This document shows, in pieces, positions 26,322-36,599 of a DNA stretch of 64,000 nucleotides. The position numbers and the translations under genes are program-made. Under the pieces are notes generated by a model. That model did not search any database, was not told the origin of the DNA, and saw nothing but the letters and a program-made list of their open reading frames with translations. The stretch spans positions 62,001 to 126,000 of the forward strand of contig NZ_WMEF01000003.1 of the NCBI RefSeq assembly GCF_009724685.1. Direction: 5' to 3'. Position 1 is the first letter of the stretch. Every line of letters starts with the position of its first letter. This DNA comes from Lysinibacillus cavernae (GTDB lineage: Bacteria; Bacillota; Bacilli; Bacillales_A; Planococcaceae).

Positions 26322-27416
26322 TTACTTGTCAGTCTGCTCTTCGCTAAATAAGCGATCTACACCTTGTGTGACAGTCAATTGTCCACTTAAAATTTGGCGT
26401 TCAAGAAGCTGTACCTGTGCTTTACGCTGTGGATTACCATAAAACATATCAATTAAATGATCAGTTATCATGGATTGGAACCACTCTCTTGTTTGACTTT
26501 GACGTCGAGTAGACCAATAGTTATTCGTTTCAACAATTTGTTTGAATTCCTCAATTGTACCCCAAACCTTATCAAGACCTCGTTTTTCTAATGAACTAAC
26601 AGGCATCGAAGTCGACATCCATCCAGGTGTGGCAGGCTGTAAAAAATGCAAAATTTGTTTATATTCCGCAACTGTTTTTTTAGCTAAACGAACATTATCC
26701 CCATCCGCTTTATGCACCACAATTGCATCCGCTAATTCCATGATGCCTTTTTTCATGCCCTGTAGCTCATCGCCAGCCCCTGTTAAAACGAGTAGCAAGA
26801 AGAAATCAACCATACCACGGACATAGGTTTCACTTTGCCCGACACCAACGGTTTCAATTAAAATCACATCATAGCCTGCTGCCTCACATACTAACATCGT
26901 TTCACGTGTCTTTTTATGAACACCCCCTAGGGTACCTGCCGATGGGGATGGGCGGACAAATGCAGTAGGCTTCTTGACGAGCTCCTCCATACGCGTTTTA
27001 TCACCTAAAATACTCCCTCCTGATAAAGAAGAGCTTGGATCAATCGCAAGTACAGCTACTCGTTTCCCCATGTTACAAAGCATTGTTCCAAAAGCCTCGA
27101 TGAACGAGCTTTTCCCTGCTCCTGGAACACCGGTAATACCGATTCGAATACTATTTCCTGTATGAGCAAGAAGCTCCTGTAATAGTTCTTGTGCTTGCAC
27201 TTTATGGGTAGCATTGGAACTTTCAATAAGGGTAATCGCTTTTGACAAATGTGTGCGAGAGCCCGCACGTACTTGTTGTGCAAGCTCCCCTATATTCACA
27301 TTGTCTGCCTTTTTCTTTCGGAATTTTTTGGGTGTCCCATAATGCATACCGTCGTGAGTTGCCTCGACTCCGTCCATGACAAATAGCGCACTGTCTTCCA
27401 TTCCTTTGTTGTCCAT
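26322..27416 (-). CDS. meaB: Methylmalonyl-CoA mutase-associated GTPase MeaB
   Basis: 364 residues; G3E-family GTPase chaperone that gates cobalamin loading and protects the mutase. Walker A GVPGAGKSSF, DPSSSLSGGSILGDKTRM (the switch region), ETVGVGQSE and a VVHKADGDN guanine-recognition segment. The N-terminal ~40 residues (MEDSALFVMDGVEATHDG) are an extension. Its ATG overlaps the mutB stop by one base (TAATG), so synthesis is coupled to its partner. Confidence 0.95.
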   Translation of the reverse strand: MDNKGMEDSALFVMDGVEATHDGMHYGTPKKFRKKKADNVNIGELAQQVRAGSRTHLSKAITLIESSNATHKVQAQELLQELLAHTGNSIRIGITGVPGAGKSSFIEAFGTMLCNMGKRVAVLAIDPSSSLSGGSILGDKTRMEELVKKPTAFVRPSPSAGTLGGVHKKTRETMLVCEAAGYDVILIETVGVGQSETYVRGMVDFFLLLVLTGAGDELQGMKKGIMELADAIVVHKADGDNVRLAKKTVAEYKQILHFLQPATPGWMSTSMPVSSLEKRGLDKVWGTIEEFKQIVETNNYWSTRRQSQTREWFQSMITDHLIDMFYGNPQRKAQVQLLERQILSGQLTVTQGVDRLFSEEQTDK

Positions 27417-29569
27417 TATTCAGACACTTCCTCATAGCCTAAACGTTTGTAAATTTCTTCAATAATTTTCTGTGCGGATACAGGGATGACTGTACCTGGT
27501 CCAAAAATGGCTACTGCGCCAGCGTTATAAAGGAATTCATAATCTTGTGCTGGTATAACACCACCCACAATAATGATAATATCTTCACGACCTAATTTTT
27601 CTAATTCTGCAACCAATTCTGGCACTAATGTTTTATGACCAGCTGCTAAAGAAGATACACCGATTACATGGACATCATTTTCAACAGCCATTTGCGCTGC
27701 CTCAGCAGGTGTCATAAATAATGGTGAAATATCTACGTCAAAGCCTAAATCAGCATAGCCTGTTGCGACAACTTTGGCACCACGGTCATGTCCATCTTGT
27801 CCCATTTTTGCTACTAAAATACGTGGGCGACGACCTTCATTTTCAAGGAACTCTTCTGTCATTTGCTTCACTTCTGTAATTTGCTCCGCATCAGAGAAGT
27901 TAGCAGAGTAAACGCCTGAGATCGAACGAATCACAGCCTTATGACGACCAGAAACCGCTTCGATGGCATCTGAAATTTCACCTAATGAGGCACGAGCACG
28001 GGCTGCATCAACTGCTACAGCTAATAAGTTTTCCTCACCATCTTGAGCTGCTTTCGTTAAACGAGCTAAATGTTGTTGAACCTCAGCTTCATCACGAGCT
28101 TCTTTCATCGCTTCTAAACGTTCAATTTGCTTTTGTCGAACAATTGTATTATCAATATCAAGAATGTCAATTGGCTCTTCTTTTGATAGTCTATATTTAT
28201 TTACACCTACAATGGTCTCTGTTTTAGAGTCAATTTTAGCTTGACGTTTGGCTGCAGCTTCTTCGACCTTCATTTTCGGAAGTCCTGTTTCAATCGCTTT
28301 CGCCATACCTCCGAGTGCTTCAATCTCTTCAATTAATTCCCAAGCAGATTTCGTGATTTCTTCTGTTAATTTTTCCACGTAGTATGAACCACCCCATGGA
28401 TCAATCACTTTCGTCATCGCTGTTTCCTCTTGTAAAAATAACTGTGTATTACGTGCGATACGTGCCGAGAAATCTGTTGGTAGTGCAATCGCTTCATCCA
28501 ACGCATTCGTATGAAGTGATTGAGTATGACCCATAGATGAGGCATTCGCTTCGATTAATGTACGTGCCACATTGTTAAATGGATCTTGCTCAGTTAAAGA
28601 CCAGCCAGATGTTTGTGAATGTGTACGTAATGCTAATGTTTTCGGATTTTTCGGATTAAACTTTGACATCATTTGTGCCCATATACGTCGTGCTGCACGC
28701 ATTTTGGCAACTTCCATGTAATAGTTCATACCAATTGCCCAGAAGAACGATAGACGAGGCGCAAATGCATCAATATCGATCCCTGCTTTTAATCCTGTAC
28801 GGACATATTCCAAGCCATCCGCTAATGTATACGCAAGCTCAATGTCATTTGTTGCACCCGCTTCTTGAATATGGTAACCAGAAATAGAAATAGAGTTAAA
28901 TTTTGGCATAAACTTCGCTGTATATTCAAAAATATCCGCAATGATCTTCATCGACATAGCTGGTGGGTAAATATATGTATTACGCACCATATATTCTTTT
29001 AAAATATCATTTTGAATGGTACCTGCTAATTTATCTGGTGTTACCCCTTGCTCTTCCGCTGCAACAATATAAAATGCAAGAACTGGTAATACTGCACCGT
29101 TCATTGTCATAGAAACGGACATTTGGTCTAACGGGATTTGATCGAAAAGAATTTTCATATCCTCTACAGAGTCAATGGCAACACCCGCTTTCCCTACATC
29201 CCCTGTTACACGTGGGTGATCGGAATCATAGCCTCGGTGAGTAGCTAAGTCAAACGCTACAGAAAGACCTTTTTGCCCCATTGCTAAGTTTCGTTTGTAA
29301 AAGGCATTGGATTCTTCAGCAGTTGAGAAACCAGCGTATTGTCGAACAGTCCATGGACGTGCTACATACATAGTAGGGTATGGTCCACGAGTATTTGGTG
29401 CAATACCTGCTACATCATTTAAGTGTTTAGCATCCTTAATATCTTCTTTTGTGTAAATATCTTTAATTTCAATACCTTCATTCGTCATAAACTTGTCGTC
29501 AGACGCTTGAGGTGCTTCAGTTGATAAAACCTTTTCTATTTCTACTGCATTAAAATTTGGCTTGCTCAT
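27416..29569 (-). CDS. mutB: Methylmalonyl-CoA mutase large (catalytic) subunit
   Basis: 717 residues: TIM-barrel substrate domain (about 50-560) and C-terminal B12-binding domain (about 585-715) with the cobalt-ligand motif DGHDRGAK. It isomerises (R)-methylmalonyl-CoA to succinyl-Co[17 protein letters not shown] and [20 protein letters not shown] are catalytic-subunit signatures. The ATGA overlap with mutA suggests stoichiometric heterodimer synthesis. Confidence 0.97.
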   Translation of the reverse strand: MSKPNFNAVEIEKVLSTEAPQASDDKFMTNEGIEIKDIYTKEDIKDAKHLNDVAGIAPNTRGPYPTMYVARPWTVRQYAGFSTAEESNAFYKRNLAMGQKGLSVAFDLATHRGYDSDHPRVTGDVGKAGVAIDSVEDMKILFDQIPLDQMSVSMTMNGAVLPVLAFYIVAAEEQGVTPDKLAGTIQNDILKEYMVRNTYIYPPAMSMKIIADIFEYTAKFMPKFNSISISGYHIQEAGATNDIELAYTLADGLEYVRTGLKAGIDIDAFAPRLSFFWAIGMNYYMEVAKMRAARRIWAQMMSKFNPKNPKTLALRTHSQTSGWSLTEQDPFNNVARTLIEANASSMGHTQSLHTNALDEAIALPTDFSARIARNTQLFLQEETAMTKVIDPWGGSYYVEKLTEEITKSAWELIEEIEALGGMAKAIETGLPKMKVEEAAAKRQAKIDSKTETIVGVNKYRLSKEEPIDILDIDNTIVRQKQIERLEAMKEARDEAEVQQHLARLTKAAQDGEENLLAVAVDAARARASLGEISDAIEAVSGRHKAVIRSISGVYSANFSDAEQITEVKQMTEEFLENEGRRPRILVAKMGQDGHDRGAKVVATGYADLGFDVDISPLFMTPAEAAQMAVENDVHVIGVSSLAAGHKTLVPELVAELEKLGREDIIIIVGGVIPAQDYEFLYNAGAVAIFGPGTVIPVSAQKIIEEIYKRLGYEEVSE

Positions 29570-31269
29570 CGTTGGACCTCCTTCATGCTCGCAAACACGG
29601 ACTGTAATTTTTCAATGATGTTCTGTCCTGCGAAAATAAAGCCGTTTAAGCCATCTACTAACCATGCTTCTTCTTCGTCTTTAAATTTACCAGCCACATC
29701 TACAATCACATCCGCTGGTTTATCAGCTAAAATGGTTGATACAAGAGCCTTCGTGTCATCATCACTGCCTGCAATCACAACATATTTTGCCTCAGTTGCC
29801 TTCAGCCAAGATAATGCATCTTCAGCAGTTGCCACTGGCTCACTTTTTTCTGGAACGAGACCAACTGTATTTAAAAATCCAGCTACAAAATCTGCACGTG
29901 GCTTAGAGCTTTTTAACGTACCTAATGCTAAAATACCTGTCTTCATATTGGCTGCCGTCATTTCAGCACGCAAATGCTCAAATGGAGCAGCGGTACGCTT
30001 AATATCAGCAAATAATGGATTAGTTTCAAGTTCAAGCATATCAGCTGGATTAGCATAAATATTTGTTCCAATTAATGATTGCTTACGTGTCTGAGCAGTT
30101 TTTAGCCGTGTTAGATAGGATGTTTTCACTTCCTCAGCAAGCTTTCCAGATGCTGTATATGCATCTATCCCCCCCGCTGCCTCTATTTCTAAAAATAACG
30201 CCCAAGCTTCTTTAACAAAGTCAGCCGTTAATGACTCAATAAAGTATGAGCCACCTGCTGGATCTGTCACTTTCAAGACATTTGTTTCTTCTTTTAAAAT
30301 TAACGACACATTACGAGCAATACGAATAGATTGTTCCGTAGGCTTCGTTAACACATCATGTGGATGTACAGTAAAGAGATCAGCACCACCGATTAATCCA
30401 GAAAGCGCTTCATTTGAAGAACGTAATAAATTTACATAGACATCTAATTTAGAGAAGCTTCTTAATGATGTTTCAGCAACAGTTGGAATTTTTATGTTGT
30501 CTGTATTTCCAAATGCTGATGAGAACGCTTTCCAAAGTACTTTAAAAGCTCGAAGTTTTGCAATCTCTGTAAAGAATTGTGTATCGATGGCAAAGGACAC
30601 AAAAAACTTCTTCGAAAATGCTTCAAAGCTTTCTTCCTGTTGTGCAAATTTTGCCGCTAATGCTAGTGCATAAGCTAATTCTTGAACAGCGTTGGCACCT
30701 TCATTATGATAAACCGTTGTGTCAGCACTGACTGAGCGCACGCTCGGAAATGCGTTTAAAGAGATCGGGTCTTTTGAAACGATGAAACCTTTAACTGTTT
30801 CTTTTTTGTCATCTGCAATATTATCGAACACCGCTAATAATGGGTCTTTTGCATTTTCTATAGTAATTTTAAACGAATATTCTGAGAAATATGATGCTAA
30901 TTTGACTAGACCATCTTCCGTCCATTCAAAATTAACACGACTATCTATTGTAATGACTTCATTGCCTCGAGCTAAACTATCTTCAAGCTGTGTAAAAAAT
31001 GCTTCGCTTGTATCAGCATGAACTTGCTGTGCCACCTGAAACACATGACTATTTTGTAGGGAACGGATCGTGGCAACTTGTAAATCAAGCTCTTCTCCAA
31101 GCTTAGCTACTAAACTTCCTTGCGTGTAAAGTGGCTGTAATGTAACACCCTCATTTGTTTTCGAGAATAGTGACTCGAATGGTTTCCCTTTTAAAGCTTT
31201 GATTGCTGCATCTTGCCAGTCTGAATAGGCTGGTATCTCAAATTCAATATTTTTCATGTTGTTTGACAT
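29566..31269 (-). CDS. mutA: Methylmalonyl-CoA mutase small subunit
   Basis: 567 residues. It shares the barrel fold ([23 protein letters not shown]) but lacks the DxHxxG cobalamin ligand, as expected of the non-catalytic subunit. The ATG at 31269 has its purine-rich AAGGGGGG about 15 bases upstream, further than usual. The bkdB terminator lies 76 bp upstream, so mutA probably has its own promoter or depends on read-through. Confidence 0.95.
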   Translation of the reverse strand: MSNNMKNIEFEIPAYSDWQDAAIKALKGKPFESLFSKTNEGVTLQPLYTQGSLVAKLGEELDLQVATIRSLQNSHVFQVAQQVHADTSEAFFTQLEDSLARGNEVITIDSRVNFEWTEDGLVKLASYFSEYSFKITIENAKDPLLAVFDNIADDKKETVKGFIVSKDPISLNAFPSVRSVSADTTVYHNEGANAVQELAYALALAAKFAQQEESFEAFSKKFFVSFAIDTQFFTEIAKLRAFKVLWKAFSSAFGNTDNIKIPTVAETSLRSFSKLDVYVNLLRSSNEALSGLIGGADLFTVHPHDVLTKPTEQSIRIARNVSLILKEETNVLKVTDPAGGSYFIESLTADFVKEAWALFLEIEAAGGIDAYTASGKLAEEVKTSYLTRLKTAQTRKQSLIGTNIYANPADMLELETNPLFADIKRTAAPFEHLRAEMTAANMKTGILALGTLKSSKPRADFVAGFLNTVGLVPEKSEPVATAEDALSWLKATEAKYVVIAGSDDDTKALVSTILADKPADVIVDVAGKFKDEEEAWLVDGLNGFIFAGQNIIEKLQSVFASMKEVQR

Positions 31270-31344
31270 GCGGACGCTTAATCAGCTTCCCCCCTTAGTA
31301 GTTTCTATTTGTTATTCTACATGACAAATTGCGACTCGAAAAGC

Positions 31345-31383
31345 ATAAAAAAAATCGGAAACCTTTATACAACAGGTTTCCGA
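31345..31383 (-). terminator. Terminator between bkdB and mutA
   Basis: TCGGAAACC/GGTTTCCGA is a 9-bp perfect stem followed in minus orientation by eight T residues. It separates the bkd and mut parts of the locus. Confidence 0.85.
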
Positions 31384-31390
31384 CGAGTCA

Positions 31391-32734
31391 TCAGTAGACT
31401 GACGTTGAAGATTTATTTGTATTTTCGAGTATTTCTTTTACTCTATTTAGGAATTTGCCACATACAAGTCCATCCAGCACACGATGATCTAAAGATAAAC
31501 ATAAATTCACAATATCGCGTGCAGCGAACATTCCACCTGGTAAAACTACCGGTTTTTTCACAATACTTTCCACTTGAAGAATAGCTGCTTGTGGGTAATT
31601 AATGATACCCATCGACTGTACAGAGCCAAATGCTCCTGTATTATTGACTGTAAATGTACCACCAGTGATATCATTCATTGCCAATTTCCCTGTTCTCACT
31701 TTTACTGCAAGCTCATTAATTTCTTTAGCAATTCCTTTAATGGATTTCTCATCTGCGTGTTTTATAACAGGCACAAATAGAGCATCGTCCGTTGCAACTG
31801 CAATCGAAATATTGATGTCATGTTTTTGGATAATTTTATCCTCAGCCCACATAGAATTCAGCATTGGGAATTCCTTTAATGCTTGGGCAACTGCTTTTAC
31901 AAAGAAGGCGAAATATGTAAGGTTAAAGCCTTCTTTTTGCTTAAATTCATTTTTTAAGCTATCTCGATAAGCAACTAAATCTGTTACATCCACTTCCATC
32001 ATCATCCAAGCATGTGGCGCTTCGTGTACACTTTTTACCATATTGTTAGCAATCGCACGACGCACTTTCGTCACTGGGATTTCAACATCTCCTGGATGAA
32101 TAGGTTGTACCGGTGCAGCTGCTTTTTCCACTTGTTGCTGTTGAACAGGTGCTGGAGCTGGTTCAGAAGTTGTTTGAGTTGCTGATGGTGACGTTGCCAT
32201 ATCATTTGCAGTAGGGATCGTACCAGATTCAATTAGCTTTAACAGGTCTTTTCTTGTAATGCGTCCACCTTCACCAGTTCCTGTTACTAGATCAAGTGCA
32301 ATATCGTGCTCCTGAGCAAGCCGAAGAACTGCTGGTGAGTAGCGTACTTTATCCTTGCGCTCCTCTTTTGGTGTAGCTGTTGGAGTTGACACTTGTTGTG
32401 GTGACTCCTGTTTCTTTTGAACACCCGCATTTAGAATCGCTGTACTTACCGCTGATTTTTTTTCTGGAGGCGGTGGTGGTAATTCACTATCTCCCGCTAT
32501 TTCAATGGAGCATACAACTGCCCCAACCGGTAATGTTTGACCTTCTTGGGCAAGAAGCTCTGTAATAACCCCTTCAAACGACGATGGAATTTCAGCATTT
32601 ACTTTGTCTGTAACAACCTCTGCTAATGAATCATATTTTTTAACTGTATCTCCAGGCTTTACAAGCCATTTTTCAATTGTACCTTCTGTTACACTTTCGC
32701 CGAGCTGTGGCATTGTAATATTTTGAACCGACAT
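31391..32734 (-). CDS. bkdB: Branched-chain 2-oxoacid dehydrogenase E2 (dihydrolipoyl acyltransferase)
   Basis: 447 residues. Lipoyl domain about 1-80 with the lipoyl Lys44 in VVTDKVNAE; E3/E1-binding domain about 130-170 (SPAVLRLAQEHDI); catalytic domain from about 215, ending in LSLDHRVLDG, whose His is catalytic. Pro/Ala/Gln linkers join them. It transfers acyl groups from branched-chain oxoacids to CoA. It is separated from bkdAB by 170 bp containing a strong hairpin. AGGAGG-type ribosome site. Confidence 0.96.
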   Translation of the reverse strand: MSVQNITMPQLGESVTEGTIEKWLVKPGDTVKKYDSLAEVVTDKVNAEIPSSFEGVITELLAQEGQTLPVGAVVCSIEIAGDSELPPPPPEKKSAVSTAILNAGVQKKQESPQQVSTPTATPKEERKDKVRYSPAVLRLAQEHDIALDLVTGTGEGGRITRKDLLKLIESGTIPTANDMATSPSATQTTSEPAPAPVQQQQVEKAAAPVQPIHPGDVEIPVTKVRRAIANNMVKSVHEAPHAWMMMEVDVTDLVAYRDSLKNEFKQKEGFNLTYFAFFVKAVAQALKEFPMLNSMWAEDKIIQKHDINISIAVATDDALFVPVIKHADEKSIKGIAKEINELAVKVRTGKLAMNDITGGTFTVNNTGAFGSVQSMGIINYPQAAILQVESIVKKPVVLPGGMFAARDIVNLCLSLDHRVLDGLVCGKFLNRVKEILENTNKSSTSVY

Positions 32735-32817
32735 CCTATATTCCTCCCATCAATTAAGCCTAGGCATCATTGAACCTGATGCAGCGCTAAAATCATTAAA
32801 CATAGATAGGCGTTTAG

Positions 32818-32855
32818 GCAGATTTTGACTTTCTTACGATCAAGTCAAAATCTGC
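32818..32855 (-). other. Intra-operon hairpin between bkdAB and bkdB
   Basis: GCAGATTTTGACTT (32818-32831) and its exact complement (32842-32855) form a 14-bp perfect stem with a 10-base loop, and no T-run follows in the direction of transcription. It could be an RNA processing or stability element that sets E1:E2 ratios (inference). Confidence 0.6.
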
Positions 32856-32904
32856 TCTTTCGTCTGAGGCTTTCGCTTTTTTCACTCAGCCTTGTTGTGA
32901 TTTG

Positions 32905-33888
32905 TTAATACGCCGCAAGTTCTCGCATTGCACGTTCAACTTTATCAGGATTAATCATAAAATATTTCTCCATTGTTGGTGCATATGGCATTGCTGGTAC
33001 ATCAGGTCCTGCTAAACGTTGAATTGGTGCATCAAGCTCAAATAAACAATGTTCTGCAATAATTGCAGCAACCTCACTCATAATACTGCCCTCTTTATTA
33101 TCCTCTGTGACAAGTAATACTTTTCCTGTCTTACTTGCTGCTTCAATAATTGCTTCTTTATCAAGCGGATAAACCGTACGTAAATCAAGAATATGAGCGG
33201 AAATACCATCTGCCGCAAGGCGCTCTGCCGCTTGTAAGGCAAAGTGTACAGCTAAACCGTAGGTAATGACTGTTACATCGTCACCTTCACGCTTCACATC
33301 TGCTTTACCGATTGGCAATGTGTAATCATCTAATGGTACCTCACCTTTAATTAAGCGGTAAGCACGTTTATGTTCGAAAAATAATACTGGATCTTCATCA
33401 CGAATAGCTGCTTTTAGCAAACCTTTTGCATCATATGGTGTTGATGGAATGACAATTTTCAAACCCGGTGTACCTGCAAAAAGTGCTTCAACGGATTGAG
33501 AGTGATAAAGCGCACCGTGAATACCTCCGCCGAAAGGTGCGCGGATGACCATTGGACAAGTCCAGTCGTTATTGGAACGGTAACGAATTTTAGCTGCCTC
33601 AGAGACGATTTGATTGACAGCAGGCATAATGAAATCAGCAAATTGCATTTCAGCGATTGGACGCATGCCATACATTGCAGCCCCAATACCAACTCCTGCA
33701 ATGGCACTTTCTGCTAGAGGCGTATCAAGCACACGGTATTCACCAAATTGATCGTATAGACCCGTAGTTGCTTTAAACACACCACCCTTACGACCAACGT
33801 CCTCCCCTAAAATGAAAACTCGTTCATCACGTTCCATCTCTTCTTTCATTGCTAATGTAATCGCATCAATATAGGACATTACTGCCAT
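32905..33888 (-). CDS. bkdAB: Branched-chain 2-oxoacid dehydrogenase E1 beta
   Basis: 327 residues; transketolase-like subunit completing the thiamine-diphosphate site of E1. FILGEDVGRKGGVFKATTGL and DTPLAESAIAGVGIGAAMYG are family signatures, with RAPFGGGIHGALYHSQS in the middle. It starts at the bkdAA stop (TAATG overlap of one base). Confidence 0.96.
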   Translation of the reverse strand: MAVMSYIDAITLAMKEEMERDERVFILGEDVGRKGGVFKATTGLYDQFGEYRVLDTPLAESAIAGVGIGAAMYGMRPIAEMQFADFIMPAVNQIVSEAAKIRYRSNNDWTCPMVIRAPFGGGIHGALYHSQSVEALFAGTPGLKIVIPSTPYDAKGLLKAAIRDEDPVLFFEHKRAYRLIKGEVPLDDYTLPIGKADVKREGDDVTVITYGLAVHFALQAAERLAADGISAHILDLRTVYPLDKEAIIEAASKTGKVLLVTEDNKEGSIMSEVAAIIAEHCLFELDAPIQRLAGPDVPAMPYAPTMEKYFMINPDKVERAMRELAAY

Positions 33889-34904
33889 TACAAATCACCT
33901 CCGTCTACTGGTGCATAAACGTATTTCAATGCATCCTCTGGTTGTGCATATGGAGCAGCTTCTGCATAATCTGTTGCTTCATTTACTTCCGCCATTATAC
34001 GCTCTTCGATTTCAGTACGGATTGTTTCTGTCATTACGCCAGCATCCATTAAATACTTTTCAAATAATAGAATCGGATCTTTTGCCTTGCCTTCTGCAAT
34101 GTCTTCAGCCGTACGATATTGACGGTCATCATCATCTGAAGAATGGGCTGTCAAACGATATGTCACCGTTTCAATTAAGCTTGGACCTTCTCCATTACGT
34201 GCACGGTCTGCTGCCTCTTTCACAACTTTATATACTTGTAATGGACATTTACCATCAACCGTCACACCTGGCATACCATAGCCAATCCCACGATCAGATA
34301 CTTTTGCACAGCCTAATTGACGTTCAACTGGCACTGAAATAGCGTATTGATTGTTTTCTACCATAATAATGACTGGTAACTTGTGTACACCCGCAAAATT
34401 TGCTCCTTCATGGAAGTCTCCTTGGTTAGAGGAACCTTCACCAAGTGTAACGAAAGAAACAAAGTCTTCTTTTTGTAGACGTCCCGCAAGTGCAACGCCA
34501 ACTGCGTGTGGAACTTGCGTTGTAACAGGAGATGATCCTGTTAAAATACGATTTTTCTTTTGACCAAAGTGACCAGGCATTTGACGACCACCAGAGTTTG
34601 GATCTTCTGCTTTAGCAAATGCAGACAACATCAGTTCTCTTGGCGTCATACCAAAATGTAAAACAACACCCATATCACGATAATATGGTGCAATATAATC
34701 CTTATTTTTATCGAGTGCGAAGGCTGCTCCAACTTGTGCTGCCTCCTGTCCTTGACAAGAAATAACAAACGGAATTTTACCAGAACGGTTTAATAACCAC
34801 ATACGCTCATCTAATCTTCTGGCCATTAACATTGTTTCGAACATAGCAAGTACATCTTCATTTGACAAACCTAAATCTTCATGTTTGATTTGAACATCTT
34901 GCAT
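33888..34904 (-). CDS. bkdAA: Branched-chain 2-oxoacid dehydrogenase E1 alpha
   Basis: 338 residues; decarboxylates 2-oxo acids from valine, leucine and isoleucine. The thiamine-diphosphate site spans GEGSSNQGDFHEGANFA to VENNQYAIS, and the conserved YRLTAHSSDDDDRQYR phosphorylation-loop region is present. AAAGGGGTG ribosome site. It lies 87 bp after lpdV. Confidence 0.96.
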   Translation of the reverse strand: MQDVQIKHEDLGLSNEDVLAMFETMLMARRLDERMWLLNRSGKIPFVISCQGQEAAQVGAAFALDKNKDYIAPYYRDMGVVLHFGMTPRELMLSAFAKAEDPNSGGRQMPGHFGQKKNRILTGSSPVTTQVPHAVGVALAGRLQKEDFVSFVTLGEGSSNQGDFHEGANFAGVHKLPVIIMVENNQYAISVPVERQLGCAKVSDRGIGYGMPGVTVDGKCPLQVYKVVKEAADRARNGEGPSLIETVTYRLTAHSSDDDDRQYRTAEDIAEGKAKDPILLFEKYLMDAGVMTETIRTEIEERIMAEVNEATDYAEAAPYAQPEDALKYVYAPVDGGDL

Positions 34905-34990
34905 ACGAACACCCCTTTCGTATTATAGAGAAATAACTATCTTATCCTATATCCCCACATTTGGATATGCTAGTTATTGAATTCAGAAAA

Positions 34991-36418
34991 TTAAAAATGG
35001 ATAGCACGATCATCAACTGCTAAAGCTGATTCCACTAAAACCTCATTTAAGGATGGATGCGGATGAACGGCCTGACTAATTTCCCATGGTGTTGCATCTA
35101 ACACTTTCGCTAATGATGCTTCTCCAATTAAATCCGTCACATGTGGCCCTACCATATGAATACCCAAAATATCATCTGTTTCTTCATCAGCAATAATTTT
35201 CACAAAGCCATCCGACTCTCCATTTACTAATGCTTTACCAATTGCCTTGAACGGGAACTTCCCAATTTTTAATGAGTAACCATGCTCTTTTGCAGCACTT
35301 TCTGTTAAGCCAATGCTAGCAACCTCTGGATATGAATAAACACATTTTGGTACTTTCAAAACATCCAATTTCTCTGTTTTACCTGTTGCTATATGTTCAA
35401 TAGCTGATAGCCCTTCATGAGAAGCAACGTGTGCTAACTGTAAGCCACCAATTACATCCCCAATAGCATACATATGTGATTCTTTTGTTTGGTAAGAATC
35501 ATTCACTTTAATAAAGCCGTTTTCTACTTCGATTTCCGTATTTTCTAATCCAATACCTTGCGTATTCGCTTCACGTCCTACACAAAGTAATAATTTATCA
35601 GCCTCAAAGATTTCTTCCTGATCATTCACTTTTGCCGAAATGAAAACGTTATCATTTTCAATTTTGAATGTATTTGAGTCTAGTCGAGCATTCGTAACGA
35701 TGCGAACACCTCGTTTTTCAAGCTGCTTTGTCACTTCTTTAACAATATCTGCATCTTCTGCTGGTAAAATAGTTGGACCATATTCTACAACCGTTACATA
35801 TACTCCAAAATCACATAGCATAGATGCCCACTCAATTCCGATAACACCGCCACCAACGATTAACAGTGATTTTGGTAAATTTTCTAACTCTAAAGCATGA
35901 TCAGAATTCAGCACATATTGTCCATCAACTGTTAGTCCTGCCATACCTCTTGGCTTTGAACCAGTTGCAATAACAACATTTGTAGGAACAAGCATTTCAT
36001 TTTCATCACCATTGGCCATTTCTACAGATATTGTGCCGGGCATAGGTGAGAAAATAGATGGCCCTAAAATTCGACCTGTACCATGATAAACATCTATTTT
36101 GCCTTTTTTCATCAGTGTATTCACACCTTGACTTAATTGCTCAACGATTGCTTGTTTTCTAGCCTGAACTTTGTCAAATTGCAAGGTCACGCCTTCAATC
36201 TCAACACCATACTCACTAGCTGTTTTATTGGCCATTCGATATACTTCCGCACTTCGAAGTAATGCTTTACTTGGAATACAGCCTTTATGCAAGCAAGTAC
36301 CACCTAAACGCTCACGCTCCACGATAGCTGTTTTCAAGCCTAGCTGCGCAGATCGGATGGCTGCAACATATCCGCCTGTACCTCCACCTAAAATGACAAC
36401 ATCATAATTTTGAGCCAT
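34991..36418 (-). CDS. lpdV: Dihydrolipoamide dehydrogenase (E3) of the branched-chain complex
   Basis: 475 residues. N-terminal FAD motif VVILGGGTGGYVAAIRS, redox disulfide in GGTCLHKGCIPSKALL, NAD motif LLIVGGGVIGIEWAS, and the C-terminal catalytic His in AVHPHPSLNEVL. It reoxidises the lipoyl group of BkdB. ATG at 36418 (MAQNYD) is chosen because AAAGGGGG precedes it; 21 extra upstream codons are open but non-homologous. Gene order bcd-lpdV-bkdAA-bkdAB-bkdB follows B. subtilis apart from missing ptb and buk. Confidence 0.96.
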   Translation of the reverse strand: MAQNYDVVILGGGTGGYVAAIRSAQLGLKTAIVERERLGGTCLHKGCIPSKALLRSAEVYRMANKTASEYGVEIEGVTLQFDKVQARKQAIVEQLSQGVNTLMKKGKIDVYHGTGRILGPSIFSPMPGTISVEMANGDENEMLVPTNVVIATGSKPRGMAGLTVDGQYVLNSDHALELENLPKSLLIVGGGVIGIEWASMLCDFGVYVTVVEYGPTILPAEDADIVKEVTKQLEKRGVRIVTNARLDSNTFKIENDNVFISAKVNDQEEIFEADKLLLCVGREANTQGIGLENTEIEVENGFIKVNDSYQTKESHMYAIGDVIGGLQLAHVASHEGLSAIEHIATGKTEKLDVLKVPKCVYSYPEVASIGLTESAAKEHGYSLKIGKFPFKAIGKALVNGESDGFVKIIADEETDDILGIHMVGPHVTDLIGEASLAKVLDATPWEISQAVHPHPSLNEVLVESALAVDDRAIHF

Positions 36419-36555
36419 GTTTATTCCCCCTTTTGAGAAAAGTGCTAAAGTATTCTTTCTATTAAACAAACACCTTGTCAATTTTTTAACGGTCCGTTTT
36501 TGCTTAACAAGAGCTTTAGCTTTACTTCATAGACTTTTTATTGTTGAAAATTAGA

Positions 36556-36577
36556 AGAAGTCGACAATGCGACTTCT
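36556..36577 (-). terminator. Weak hairpin after bcd
   Basis: AGAAGTCG/CGACTTCT 8-bp stem, 6-base loop, with only a short T-run (TCTAATTTTC). It may attenuate read-through from bcd into lpdV. Confidence 0.45.
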
Positions 36578-36599
36578 CATAATGTATCAACTGTGTCTA

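Noticed and set aside
29585-30058. 157-aa plus-strand ORF opposite mutA
   Set aside because: Antisense shadow; mutA is a clear family match on the other strand.
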